A stretch of DNA of 64,000 bases from Nitrospiraceae bacterium. GTDB taxonomy: Bacteria > Nitrospirota > Nitrospiria > Nitrospirales > Nitrospiraceae. The stretch covers positions 1-64,000 of the forward strand of contig JAHBWI010000005.1 in assembly GCA_019637075.1 (NCBI GenBank). The letters run 5' to 3'. Positions 25,835 to 34,470 of the stretch are shown here, piece after piece. Each line of letters starts with the position of its first letter. Position 1 is the stretch's first letter. The notes below the pieces were generated by a model that was given only the letters and a program-made list of their open reading frames with translations, was not told where the DNA came from and searched no databases. The translations under genes and the position numbers were made by a program.

Positions 25835-26806
25835 TTAGCTCAACACCTTGGTTACGCGACAGGCATGATTACCTTTGAAGACGCCCGGCTGCCCATGGAA
25901 CTTCGCGTCGCCTTCCACGAGACAGAGCAACGGATCTCCCGGGTGCTGATCCAGCATCAACACGTCGCCGGGAGTAAAATTGAGCAGGTCCTGCACGTTG
26001 ATCCTCGCGGTGCCCAACTGCACGGTCATCGTAACGGGACAATCCTGCAACGATTCCTTGAATCGGCTGCCCCAACTGCTGTCCTGTTCCACGTTGTCCG
26101 CGAAGAGACCGGAGTACAGTTTTTCTTTGATGGGCTCGAGCATCGAATAGGGATAGGCGATGAACATATCGCGTGAGGCTTCGCCGACGACCACCTGCAG
26201 CGTCACCACCACCACGATCTCCGTCGCGGTGACGACCATCGCAAACTGAGGATTGCTCTCGGTCCGCGTATAGCCGATCTTGACCTGCATCACGGCCTGC
26301 CAGGCCTTTTCCAGGTCGGCCAGCGCTTGCTTGACCACCTTCTTGATCAACCGCACTTGGATCGTGGTGAACTCGCGTCCCTCCGGTTTGACATGTGTCT
26401 GCGCCCGCCCGCCGAAAAAGAAATCGACGATCAAATAGACCAGCGAAGCATCCATGACATAGAGGCCGTTCCCTCTGAGCGGCTCCATCATGAACACGTT
26501 GAAGGACGAAGGAAGCGGCACCTTCTTGATGAAGTCGCCGAATTTCATGATCTGTGTGCCGACCACGCTGAACTCGACTTTTTCGTGCAACAGAGACGAC
26601 CAGGACACGGATTGCTGCCTGGTGAACCGGTCGTTGATCATCTCCATCGTGGGCATACGCCCACGAATGATGCGTTCTTGATTCGTCAGGCTATAGGACT
26701 TGACCCCCGACGGATCCTCCTCCTCCTTGGGCGTGGTGTCGACTTCGCCCGACACCACCCCGCTCATCAGGGCATCGATTTCTTCCTGCGAGAGTATCTT
26801 GTCCAT
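25835..26806 (-). CDS. fliM: Flagellar motor switch protein FliM
   Basis: The protein is 323 residues from ATG 26806; a longer frame to 26896 runs over fliL and is less likely. The N-terminus MDKILSQEEIDALMSG holds the EIDAL motif that binds phosphorylated CheY in other bacteria, so chemotactic switching is expected. The middle domain (SVVGTQIMKFGDFIKKVPLPSSF, VDFFFGGRA) and C-terminal SpoA domain (LGTARINVQDLLNFTPGDVLMLDQ) are complete. Confidence 0.96.
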   Translation of the reverse strand: MDKILSQEEIDALMSGVVSGEVDTTPKEEEDPSGVKSYSLTNQERIIRGRMPTMEMINDRFTRQQSVSWSSLLHEKVEFSVVGTQIMKFGDFIKKVPLPSSFNVFMMEPLRGNGLYVMDASLVYLIVDFFFGGRAQTHVKPEGREFTTIQVRLIKKVVKQALADLEKAWQAVMQVKIGYTRTESNPQFAMVVTATEIVVVVTLQVVVGEASRDMFIAYPYSMLEPIKEKLYSGLFADNVEQDSSWGSRFKESLQDCPVTMTVQLGTARINVQDLLNFTPGDVLMLDQHPGDPLLCLVEGDAKFHGQPGVFKGNHACRVTKVLS

Positions 26807-26828
26807 GGCGCCAGCCGACTGCTCCGGG

Positions 26829-27368
26829 TTACTGAATGACGAAGTCCGTGAAGTACGCCGACTTGACCGATCGACGGGGCAACACGCCGTTGACACGCTG
26901 TGTGACCTCGTCGCGCAGCTGCGCCTTCCCCTGAGGAGCCCGGATCGTCGTCGAGTCCTTGCTCGTCAGCAGCACCAAAATGCTGTCGCGGATCTGAGGC
27001 GTGCGATTCTTGATCTCTTCCACCGTCTCCGGACTGTCGACCTCGAGCTTGATGCTGATCTTCAAGTACCGGATCTCCGGTGAATCGGCGAGATTGACGA
27101 TGAAGGGATCCAAGTCCGCGATAGCACCGGGGCTGGCTCCTCCCCCGTGACCGCCCTTCCCCCCATCTCCGTGGCCGCCCTTGTCGGAGGCACCCTCGGC
27201 CTTGCTCTCTTCGGCCGCATGTCCCCCACCGCCTCCGCCCCCCATCATCTTGATCATGACGAACGCGCCCCCGAGCATCAGAACGAGCATCCCTGCGAGA
27301 AGAATGATCACCATCTTCATGGGGACGCCTGCCGGTGCCGCGACTTTCTCTTGTGCTGCTTCTGCCAT
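26829..27368 (-). CDS. fliL: Flagellar basal body-associated protein FliL with Gly/His-rich linker
   Basis: The protein is 179 residues from ATG 27368, which has CAGGAGGA seven bases upstream. One membrane helix (about 18-40) is followed by a 40-residue glycine- and histidine-rich linker (GGGGGGGHAAEE, GGHGDGGKGGHGGG) and the FliL domain (LDPFIVNLADSPEIRYLKISIKLEVDS). FliL surrounds stator units and affects motor torque. It is the first gene of the fliL-fliA operon, directly behind a perfect sigma-54 promoter. Confidence 0.93.
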   Translation of the reverse strand: MAEAAQEKVAAPAGVPMKMVIILLAGMLVLMLGGAFVMIKMMGGGGGGGHAAEESKAEGASDKGGHGDGGKGGHGGGASPGAIADLDPFIVNLADSPEIRYLKISIKLEVDSPETVEEIKNRTPQIRDSILVLLTSKDSTTIRAPQGKAQLRDEVTQRVNGVLPRRSVKSAYFTDFVIQ

Positions 27369-27411
27369 AATGGTCCTCCTGCAGACGCTAATTGCCAGAA
27401 CTGACCAGGAC

Positions 27412-27427
27412 TGCAATGCATGTGCCA
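27412..27427 (-). promoter_or_regulatory. Sigma-54 promoter of the fliL-to-fliA operon (perfect consensus)
   Basis: The minus strand reads TGGCACATGCATTGCA, identical to TGGCAC-N5-TTGCA. It lies 44 bases before the fliL ATG and should drive twelve genes up to fliA. In the 27369-27704 gap the only other feature seen is the hairpin after flgE. Confidence 0.85.
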
Positions 27428-27663
27428 CCTCGAGACGCGCTGGACGCGGCGATTCGCATCCTGTCGTTGCGTCAGGTCCTCAGAAAACCAGGGATTTTAT
27501 TCTGAGCGCTCGAATAGACATGCAGGACCTGATGATTTGCCGCTGGCTGACGTCAGCTCGGTGACGGGCCGAAACGGGAGACCGACAGAAACTTGACGAG
27601 AAAGAATCAGAGAGAGCGCGCGGCTCGAGAAAGCAGGACTAGGCAAAAAGTATCCAGTGAAGA

Positions 27664-27691
27664 CCCGGGCGACTCAGGGGAGCCGCCCGGG
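27664..27691 (-). terminator. GC-rich hairpin downstream of flgE
   Basis: An 8-base perfect stem (CCCGGGCG / CGCCCGGG) with a 12-base loop starts 13 bases after the flgE stop. A TTTTT run follows only about 14 bases later, so termination is plausible but not textbook. Confidence 0.45.
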
Positions 27692-27704
27692 CGAGTGGCG
27701 AGGC

Positions 27705-28931
27705 TTACCGTTTGAGGTTCACCAACTCTTGCAGCATCTCATCGCTGGTCGTGATGGCCCGCGAGTTGGCCTGGAACGCCCGCTGCGTGATGATCATGTC
27801 GACGAATTCCTTCCCCAGGTCGACGTTCGACTGCTCGACCGCGCCTGATACGACGCTACCCAAACCGTTCGTCGTCGGCGCGCCGGCCAAGGCGCTGCCG
27901 GATTCGACCGACTCGAGGTAGTGGTTGTCTCCCGAGTTCACCAACCCGTCCGGATTGATAAACCGGTTCAGGACGATCTGCGCCAAGGCGTGCGTCTGAC
28001 CGTTCGTGAACTGCGCCACGACCTGTCCGGTCTTGTCGACGCTGATCCGTTCCAAGGTGCCGGACGCGTATCCGTTCTGCGTCTGACTGATCACGCCTGA
28101 CGGGGACCCATACTGGGTCATGCCGGTGAAATCCACGGTCACTGTCTGCGGCGTCGTGGCTCCGCCGGGGATGGTCAGGGCCATCGCTTGCGAGCCGCCG
28201 GTCGAGAGGGCTCCGGCCGCCGTAAAGACCAAGTCGGTGCGCGCCGTTGCCGCGCCGCTGTCGACCCTCGAGTAGACGTTCCAGGTCAAGGCCGTCGACG
28301 ATTTCCGGAAAAACATCTCCAACTGGTGCGCGTTGCCCAATGAATCGTAGAACGTCACGCCGTTCGAGAAGTTGTACGTCGTCGGGTCGGTCGCGCTGAA
28401 CGCAGTCGACGGAGCAGTGGCGTTCGCATTGAGGTTGGCGACGATGTTTGCCGTGGTCGTAGACTTCGGCGCAAACGCCGTCGTGTTCAACGTGATGTTG
28501 CCGACTGTGCTGGTGATATTGCCGTTCGTATCAGCTTGGTACCCCTGCAACAGAAAGCCGGCGGCATCCACCACCTGTCCCTGGTTGTTGACCTTGAACT
28601 GTCCCGCCCGGGAATAGTAGGTGGCCCCGGCGGAATCGTGCATCAAGTAAAACCCGTTCCCGTCGATCGCCAGGTCGAACGTGTTGCCCGTCGTGGTCAT
28701 GGAACCTTGCGAGAAGTTCCGTTGCACGTCGTTCATGAACACGCCCAAGCCGATCTGATCGCTGCCTGATCCGCCGGTGAGGCTGGCAGAGATCAAATCC
28801 GAGAACGTCGCACGGCTCGATTTGAATCCGGCCGTACCGACATTGGCGATATTGTTACCGATGACTCCCATGGCATTCCCATAGGAGCTCAGCCCCGTAA
28901 CTGCGGTAAACATGGACGTCAGAATACCCAT
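27705..28931 (-). CDS. flgE: Flagellar hook protein FlgE
   Basis: The protein is 408 residues, close to E. coli FlgE (402). The N-terminus (MFTAVTGLSSYGNAMGVIGNNIANVGTAGFKSSRATFSDL in part), the NTFDLAIDGNGFYLM motif and the C-terminal EQSNVDLGKEFVDMIITQRAFQANSRAITTSDEMLQ are hook-protein features, and the central Thr/Ala-rich domain is the exposed hook surface. It is encoded after flgD, as in most genomes, and is last in the fliK-flgD-flgE operon. Confidence 0.95.
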   Translation of the reverse strand: MGILTSMFTAVTGLSSYGNAMGVIGNNIANVGTAGFKSSRATFSDLISASLTGGSGSDQIGLGVFMNDVQRNFSQGSMTTTGNTFDLAIDGNGFYLMHDSAGATYYSRAGQFKVNNQGQVVDAAGFLLQGYQADTNGNITSTVGNITLNTTAFAPKSTTTANIVANLNANATAPSTAFSATDPTTYNFSNGVTFYDSLGNAHQLEMFFRKSSTALTWNVYSRVDSGAATARTDLVFTAAGALSTGGSQAMALTIPGGATTPQTVTVDFTGMTQYGSPSGVISQTQNGYASGTLERISVDKTGQVVAQFTNGQTHALAQIVLNRFINPDGLVNSGDNHYLESVESGSALAGAPTTNGLGSVVSGAVEQSNVDLGKEFVDMIITQRAFQANSRAITTSDEMLQELVNLKR

Positions 28932-28987
28932 CGTGCGTTCCTCCTCCGGTCGGCCGCTCCTATCAGAGCGTCGACATCATGGCCTCG

Positions 28988-29293
28988 CTACGCAGTCTTC
29001 GTCGTGGACTGTGTCTGCTGTGAAGGCGTTTGTCCCTGCGCCGCCTGCTGCAATTGCACACTCTGCTCCGTCAAGCTCACCAACTTCGTCAGCTGTTCGA
29101 TCTGGCTGAACTGCGCCGTCTGGGCGATGAAGTCGGTATTTTCCATCGGCTTCAGGGGATCTTGATTCTGCAATTGTGTGACCAAGAGCTTTAAGAAATC
29201 GGCCTGCCCCAAGGCCTTCTGGCCGTCGGCCGCAGTGGTGCTCGATGCGGAGGTCGTACTGCTCGTCTGTGTGATGGCATTGCTGATATCCAT
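28988..29293 (-). CDS. flgD: Hook capping protein FlgD, minimal form
   Basis: The protein is 101 residues. It contains only the conserved N-terminal part of FlgD ([41 protein letters not shown] in part) and a Gln/Thr-rich tail. The C-terminal Tudor/FnIII-like cap domain of the 230-residue enteric protein is missing. The frame ends cleanly with a stop followed by flgE after 56 bases, so this looks like a genuine short form. FlgD caps the growing hook so that FlgE can polymerise. Confidence 0.9.
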   Translation of the reverse strand: MDISNAITQTSSTTSASSTTAADGQKALGQADFLKLLVTQLQNQDPLKPMENTDFIAQTAQFSQIEQLTKLVSLTEQSVQLQQAAQGQTPSQQTQSTTKTA

Positions 29294-29304
29294 AGGTCCT
29301 CCCC

Positions 29305-30786
29305 TTACGCGAAGTAACTCATGCGGCCGTTTCCCACCTGACGCGGAGTCGGCGGGCCGTCGGCCTCCTCGACCTTTCCTGCGCTCCCCTCCACCGCGCG
29401 GCCGGCGGTCTGTCCGGGCCGCTGGTACCCAGTCCCGGCGTCACCCCGTCCTTGTTGTTGCTGATCGACCGTCACACGGAGAAAGCCCATTTCCAATCCC
29501 GTAGTCCGCAGAGACGATTCCAACTGGTGTCCCTGCTGCACTAACCCTTGGCCCAATACACCATGCTCGGTCCGAATGTGGGTATGGACCGTCTGCTCTG
29601 CCATCATGACCCTGACCCGCAACGGCCCCATATCCAGTGGATCGAGATCAACGGTGACACTCTTGAACGTTTGCGGCAGCGGCGACGCATCCTCGGGCTG
29701 ACGCACCGTGCTCGTGGCCTGAGGAGCGGACAGGCTCCGGGGCTCCCCGTTTCCCGTCGCGGATGAAGCAGCCGTCCCGTTTGTCCCGGCTTCCACCATC
29801 GTGTGGCCGAAGCTCGCTTGAGGGCCCGACGGAGGTCCGGCTGCTCCCGTGGTCTTCGACTGCTCGGCCTGCGAAGTCATGTCGAATTGCCTGGATGTCT
29901 CGCCCGAAGACGAGTCTCCCGAGGTCCAGTGGGCCGTTTCGGCCCTGAATTCGGCGAAAGACAGCTCAACGTCCTGGTTGCTCGACGCAGGAGACGATGA
30001 CATGGCATCCTTGAGCTCCTGAATCTTTCGATCAGCCTGCATCAATAAGTCGGTCACTTTCGACAGCAGGGAGGACTCTCCATCCTTCTCCTCCGACTGC
30101 TTTTCCATCGATGGGGAAACCGCCGCGACATTCTCCTTGGTCGCTTCCGCACCCTCGCCCTGTTGAGGCAGTGCCGTCGCTGAAGCGGCATCCTGGCCCG
30201 GCGCCTGCGCGTTTCCTTGAGCTTTCAGCGCTTGGGCTGTGAGGACCTGCTGTCCATTTGCAAGCGGCGTGACGGAAGCCTCAGTAGGCATCGCTTCGTT
30301 TGCGGACTCGCTGGGCCCTGCCTTGTCATCCGGCGCATCGACGGGGGCGCTCTGTTGCTCCTGCTTGGGCTGGGCGTTTGCAGCCGCCAGACTCACGGTC
30401 TGCGCATCCGGCGAAGAGTTCTCTTTCTCTGCGGGCGCGTCCTCATCGCGCTCATCCTGGCGTCGCGCCTCGATCGGCTCATCCCGTCGGCTTCGTTCCG
30501 GCTTGCTAGCCTCATGAGACGCGTCAGCGCGACGCCCTGACCGCGAGGCCCGATGCGCGTCCTGCGCTTCTTTGGAACCGGAATTGTGCTGGTGATGGGC
30601 GGCGATGGCGCCGTCAGCCCGTTCGCGGCCACGGTTCGCCCCGGCTTTCGCCTGTTCCAACACCCTGCCGAAGCCGCTTTGCTGTAGCGACTCGTCTGGA
30701 GTATCGACGCGGGCATTGAAGTCAGGAAGAGGCAAACGTGTCTGTTGGACCGATGTCGTGACTGCCTGCTGTGATGTTGGTGTCAT
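29305..30786 (-). CDS. fliK: Flagellar hook-length control protein FliK
   Basis: The protein is 493 residues. The long N-terminal part is low-complexity and rich in Ala, Glu, Gln, Ser, as in FliK rulers; about 365-440 is the conserved C-terminal Flg_hook domain ([40 protein letters not shown] in part). FliK measures the hook and triggers the FlhB switch. It is first in the operon with flgD and flgE. No strong ribosome site precedes the ATG. Confidence 0.88.
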   Translation of the reverse strand: MTPTSQQAVTTSVQQTRLPLPDFNARVDTPDESLQQSGFGRVLEQAKAGANRGRERADGAIAAHHQHNSGSKEAQDAHRASRSGRRADASHEASKPERSRRDEPIEARRQDERDEDAPAEKENSSPDAQTVSLAAANAQPKQEQQSAPVDAPDDKAGPSESANEAMPTEASVTPLANGQQVLTAQALKAQGNAQAPGQDAASATALPQQGEGAEATKENVAAVSPSMEKQSEEKDGESSLLSKVTDLLMQADRKIQELKDAMSSSPASSNQDVELSFAEFRAETAHWTSGDSSSGETSRQFDMTSQAEQSKTTGAAGPPSGPQASFGHTMVEAGTNGTAASSATGNGEPRSLSAPQATSTVRQPEDASPLPQTFKSVTVDLDPLDMGPLRVRVMMAEQTVHTHIRTEHGVLGQGLVQQGHQLESSLRTTGLEMGFLRVTVDQQQQGRGDAGTGYQRPGQTAGRAVEGSAGKVEEADGPPTPRQVGNGRMSYFA

Positions 30787-30836
30787 GGTATCGCACTCTC
30801 TCGATGAACGATTTCAGCTCTTCACCGGAGAGACTT

Positions 30837-30852
30837 TACAAACGGCGTGCCA
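30837..30852 (-). promoter_or_regulatory. Candidate sigma-54 promoter of fliK-flgD-flgE
   Basis: The minus strand reads TGGCACGCCGTTTGTA: a perfect -24 box but GT instead of the invariant-type GC at -12. It lies 50 bases before the fliK ATG. The mismatch at -12 is the main reason for caution. Confidence 0.5.
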
Positions 30853-30945
30853 ACGGCCCTCGAACGAAATCCTGCCGTCAGTCGCCTGTTTGAAAACGAA
30901 CAAGATCGGAGCATAGAGCGAGAGGAAGATTCTGCAGGGAGTCGG

Positions 30946-30960
30946 CGGCAAAACTTGCCG
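30946..30960 (-). terminator. Small hairpin after the motE-like gene
   Basis: CGGCAA and TTGCCG with a 3-base loop lie 23 bases after the motE-like stop, without a T-run. It could slow or end the flgB operon transcript before fliK. Confidence 0.3.
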
Positions 30961-30983
30961 TGCCGCACGTGAGATGGGAACGA

Positions 30984-31688
30984 TCAGGGAGCGTTGAGCA
31001 ACTGTTCGGTGAGATGTGCGGCGCGTTCCGGCCGCACAGCGGCCAGAATCGCCCCGGCCGACTTGCCTTTCAGGAGACGGAGAAGTTCGATAGCCTTGCG
31101 CTCCGGCATGCGCTCGATACGCGATGCGGCCTCTTCCGGCGGCATTGCCTCGTAGATTTTCGCGAGCTGAGCCTGGCTCACATTGCGGGTATCCGCCGCG
31201 ACCTTCTCTTCCTTGGCCTTACGGTCGGCCTCGACCTTGGCAGCGGCTTCGCTGCGCCGCTTCTGACCCTCGGCCGTCTTCTCGTACCGCGTCACGATTT
31301 GTTCGAGCTCGGCTTTGAGTTCGAGAAGGTGGGTCTCCGCGCCACGCAATGCCGCCTCCCGTTTATCGAGTACACGCCTGCGCTGTTCGAGCATGTCCAG
31401 GATCTCACGGGGAGCCGACGTGGCGGGACCATGGATGGCCGGCGCCTCTGTGCCGTGCGCGCCGCCCTCCTTCGGAGTCGCATTCGACTCCCCTTGGCCG
31501 GAATCACCCGCCCCGCCTTCAATCGGCTTGCCACCGGTGGCGGCGGATTCTGAGCCTGATGCTTGAGGCAATGGGTTGAGCATGCCAGCCAGCGAGAACA
31601 GCGCCGCAGCAAGAACCCCTGCCCTGCCCCGCATCATCCCTGCGTGCCTTCTCTGACCGGTCGCTAGCTCTGACACTTCACTCGCCAT
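30984..31688 (-). CDS. motE: MotE-like periplasmic protein (MgtE N-domain family)
   Basis: The protein is 234 residues: N-terminal hydrophobic signal/anchor (GVLAAALFSLAGML), a Ser/Gly/Glu-rich stretch, a long coiled coil (about 100-170) and a C-terminal MgtE-N-like helical domain (AKIYEAMPPEEAASRIERMPERKAIELLRLLKGKSAGAILAAV in part). This is the architecture of MotE, found downstream of fliJ in many alpha-proteobacteria and other phyla, where it chaperones the stator protein MotC; the family is often annotated as FliJ-associated. Role here is inference. It is last in the flgB operon, 13 bases after fliJ. Confidence 0.7.
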   Translation of the reverse strand: MASEVSELATGQRRHAGMMRGRAGVLAAALFSLAGMLNPLPQASGSESAATGGKPIEGGAGDSGQGESNATPKEGGAHGTEAPAIHGPATSAPREILDMLEQRRRVLDKREAALRGAETHLLELKAELEQIVTRYEKTAEGQKRRSEAAAKVEADRKAKEEKVAADTRNVSQAQLAKIYEAMPPEEAASRIERMPERKAIELLRLLKGKSAGAILAAVRPERAAHLTEQLLNAP

Positions 31689-31701
31689 GATCCTGAGTCC
31701 C

Positions 31702-32127
31702 CTACCTCGCGGCCTTCCGTCCCCAACTCCGATCGTCGATCAACCGCTGGTCAGCCTGGTCGATTCGACGGCGCAAGTCTCGCAACGCCCGCTCGTGCAA
31801 AATATCAAGCTTCTTTCTGTACCGAGAGGCTTCGAGCACCTCGTCCCGCTTCGTCATCCACCGCCCATGCATCACCGCCCGGGCCTGCTCCGCAGCGGCT
31901 TTGGCCGACAAGGAGGCGTCCATATCCCCCAAACGACCGCTCAACTCATCGACCGTGCTTCCGCTCCGGGCTTGAGAAAGATAGCGTTCGGCCGCCTCGT
32001 CAGCCCGCCGACCTTGCAACGCAACATGTTCTTCAGCCGTCCTGAGCGCCTCCGCGAGCTCGGCCAATTCCAGTTTCGCCACCTGCTCGACTTGAAGGGC
32101 GTAGGCCCGCAGCACGTCCACTTTCAT
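31702..32127 (-). CDS. fliJ: Flagellar export protein FliJ
   Basis: The protein is 141 residues forming one long helical coiled coil (YALQVEQVAKLELAELAEALRTAEEHVALQG, then ASRYRKKLDILHERALRDLRRRIDQADQRLI). FliJ is the central stalk of the FliI hexamer and links it to FlhA. The ATG overlaps the fliI stop by 4 bases, the common coupling for this pair. Confidence 0.88.
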   Translation of the reverse strand: MKVDVLRAYALQVEQVAKLELAELAEALRTAEEHVALQGRRADEAAERYLSQARSGSTVDELSGRLGDMDASLSAKAAAEQARAVMHGRWMTKRDEVLEASRYRKKLDILHERALRDLRRRIDQADQRLIDDRSWGRKAAR

Positions 32128-33431
32128 TGGATCTTCTGAGCCAACTGGAGCAGCTCTTCCACCGACTTCGCATAGCCGACGGGCTGCTGGATCTCCTGCC
32201 GGAGAAACTGGGTGATATCGTCGTGTGCCGCCACGGCCTTGTCCAACTCCTTGCTCGTCCCGGGTTTGTAGGCACCCAACGTGATCAGATCCTCAGATCG
32301 TCGATACAACGCCGTCCGTTCCACCACCAGCCGCGCTGCGGCATAGTGTGTCGGCGACACGACGTCCCGCATTACACGGCTTGTGCTCTGCATGATATCG
32401 ATCGCGGGGAAATGGTTGCGCGCCGCCAGTTCGCGCGAGAGCACGATATGCCCATCGAGGATCGACCGCACCGCATCCGCCACCGGGTCGTTGAGATCGT
32501 CTCCGTCGACCAGCACGGTATACAGCCCCGTAATCGCCCCGCCGCTTTGTGCGGTACCGACCCGTTCGAGCAGCTTGGGCAAGACGGCGAACACCGATGG
32601 GGTGTACCCCTTGGTCGTCGGCGGCTCTCCGATGGCCAGTCCGACTTCGCGTTGGCTGTAGGCCAACCGTGACAGGGAATCCATCATCAGCAGGACTTGC
32701 TTGCCGCAGTCCCGAAAATATTCCGCAATGGCCGTCGCCACCAAGGCACCACGGATACGCACCAAGGGAGGCTGGTCCGACGTGGCCACTACGACCACCG
32801 AACATTCTCTGGTTTCGGGCGTCATATCCCGCTCCAGGAATTCCTTCACCTCACGGCCCCGCTCGCCGATCAAGGCAATGACGCGAACGTCCGCCCTCGT
32901 GTAACGGCTGATCATGCCGAGCAACACGCTCTTCCCCACGCCGGATCCGGCAAAGACCCCGATCTTTTGCCCCTGCCCGCAGGTCAGAAGCGAATTGATC
33001 GAGCGAATCCCCAAGTCGATCGGCTGTGTAATGCGGGTCCGATGCAACGGGTTCAACGGCACGGCATGGAGCGGATAGCGCAGATCCGAGCGCAACGGCG
33101 GAAGACCGTCGAGCGGATTCCCCAATCCATCCAGGATGCGGCCCAACACCTGCGGGCCGACCGGCACGGAGGCCGCGTGCCCTTTCATGACAACGCGGCT
33201 ACCAGGCCCGATCCCCTGCATTTCCCCCAAAGGCATCAGCAGCACGCGTTCTTCACGAAATCCCACGACTTCGGCCATGACGGTCCCATGACCGTCTTCC
33301 CGGGTGATCTCACAGATTTCCCCGACGGAAGTGAACGGCCCGGAGGCCTCGATCACGATCCCGACCGCTTGCGCCACGCGTCCGGTAACGGAAAGCGGTT
33401 CGACCTGTTCTAGACGGTCACGCAGCTTCAC
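32124..33431 (-). CDS. fliI: Flagellum-specific ATP synthase FliI (export ATPase)
   Basis: The protein is 435 residues, the usual length. Walker A is GVFAGSGVGKSVLLGM near residue 160; further motifs are GERGREVKEF, LLMMDSLSRLAYSQREVGLA and the type III ATPase signature with PSVFAVLPKLLERVG. It energises unfolding and release of substrates at the export gate. It overlaps the 3-prime end of the REC-fliH gene by 14 bases, so partner stoichiometry is likely coupled. Confidence 0.97.
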   Translation of the reverse strand: MKLRDRLEQVEPLSVTGRVAQAVGIVIEASGPFTSVGEICEITREDGHGTVMAEVVGFREERVLLMPLGEMQGIGPGSRVVMKGHAASVPVGPQVLGRILDGLGNPLDGLPPLRSDLRYPLHAVPLNPLHRTRITQPIDLGIRSINSLLTCGQGQKIGVFAGSGVGKSVLLGMISRYTRADVRVIALIGERGREVKEFLERDMTPETRECSVVVVATSDQPPLVRIRGALVATAIAEYFRDCGKQVLLMMDSLSRLAYSQREVGLAIGEPPTTKGYTPSVFAVLPKLLERVGTAQSGGAITGLYTVLVDGDDLNDPVADAVRSILDGHIVLSRELAARNHFPAIDIMQSTSRVMRDVVSPTHYAAARLVVERTALYRRSEDLITLGAYKPGTSKELDKAVAAHDDITQFLRQEIQQPVGYAKSVEELLQLAQKIQ

Positions 33432-34470
33432 CGGCTTCTCGCTTTCGAAGGGCTTCGCCTAAACGCAACAGTTGCGTATCCAAGGTCGCGTCGATCAGGA
33501 GACTGGCGGTTTGGACCATGCAGCCGCCCGGTGTCACAGACGGATCGCTCTCCAGCTTCACGGTCAGCAGCCCGTGGGGCGCCTGCGCGAGGGATGCCCG
33601 TATCGCTTCCAGATGGGGCAGATCAGACGGATGCACGCGGACACGGACCAAGCCGCTCTCATGAAGGTGCGACAGGGCTGTCTTCACTTGCGTCACGATC
33701 ACTTCACGCTTCTCGGCCACAGCCTCGTGAATCACTTTCTGGGCGATCAGGAATGCCAGGGAAGCCACTTCCTCTTCCACCGTATCGACCAACCCACGCC
33801 ACGTCTCTTCAAGCTTGCCGACCACGGAGGACACCAGCCCCTGTTCTCGTTGCCGCTGGCCGGCCACACGTTCCGTCACTTTCCGCTCGCCCTCCATGAC
33901 ACCGCGTTCGAAATCCGTCAGGCCGTCCTCGCCCACCGGCGAATTGCCTCGTCCGAAATCGGCCAACGGAACGGATCGCAGCTTGATATTGCCGGATCGG
34001 ATCAGTGTGTTCTTCAGAACCGTATTTTCCTGGCGCAGGCGGTAGAGCTCGAGCAGCCGCGTGACCGTCAATTGCACGAAATCGTTCTGGAACGGCTTGC
34101 TCAGAAAATCCGACGCTCCGGCCTTCATCGCTCGCACAGCCGTCTCGACGTTCCCGTATCCGGTCATCACGATTCCGAGAATCCGCGAATCATATTCCAG
34201 GGCTTGCTGCAAAATCGTAATGCCGTCCGTTCCCGGCAGTTGGACATCCGTGATGAGAATCGCCACCGGTTCGCGACGCAATTGGGCCATCGCTTCTTGA
34301 GCATTCCCGGCGGTACAGACCAGATGTCCCGTGCTGCGCAACATTTCCGCGAGCAGATCACGAATCGCCTCCTCGTCGTCGACGACGAGGATCGCCCTGG
34401 GAGTCAGCTCTTTTTCCGGCACGCCGGAAAGGGCCGGATGCGCTTGAAATCCGGCCGACACGGTCCCCAT
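33418..34470 (-). CDS. fliH: Response-regulator receiver domain fused to FliH (export ATPase regulator)
   Basis: The protein is 350 residues. Residues 26-140 are a full receiver domain with acidic pair D31/D32, phospho-acceptor D75 (ITDVQLPG), T103 (VMTGYG) and K125 (SKPF), closest in style to NtrC-family receivers. A helix (about 140-160) and linker lead to a FliH domain at 185-350: FERGVMEGER, LAFLIAQKVIHEAV, VRVRVHPSDL, DPSVTPGGCMVQT, LLIDATLDTQLLRL. The ATG follows the fliG stop with no gap (TAA-ATG) and GAGAGGAG lies just before, so the receiver is part of the translated product. FliH dimers hold FliI and bind FliN; a switchable version could gate export. The cognate kinase is unknown. 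Confidence 0.93.
   Translation of the reverse strand: MGTVSAGFQAHPALSGVPEKELTPRAILVVDDEEAIRDLLAEMLRSTGHLVCTAGNAQEAMAQLRREPVAILITDVQLPGTDGITILQQALEYDSRILGIVMTGYGNVETAVRAMKAGASDFLSKPFQNDFVQLTVTRLLELYRLRQENTVLKNTLIRSGNIKLRSVPLADFGRGNSPVGEDGLTDFERGVMEGERKVTERVAGQRQREQGLVSSVVGKLEETWRGLVDTVEEEVASLAFLIAQKVIHEAVAEKREVIVTQVKTALSHLHESGLVRVRVHPSDLPHLEAIRASLAQAPHGLLTVKLESDPSVTPGGCMVQTASLLIDATLDTQLLRLGEALRKREAGEAA

Noticed and set aside
33895-33897. Internal ATG as start of a separate FliH
   Set aside because: No ribosome site before it and the upstream start abuts fliG with a good site, so a single fused product is favoured.
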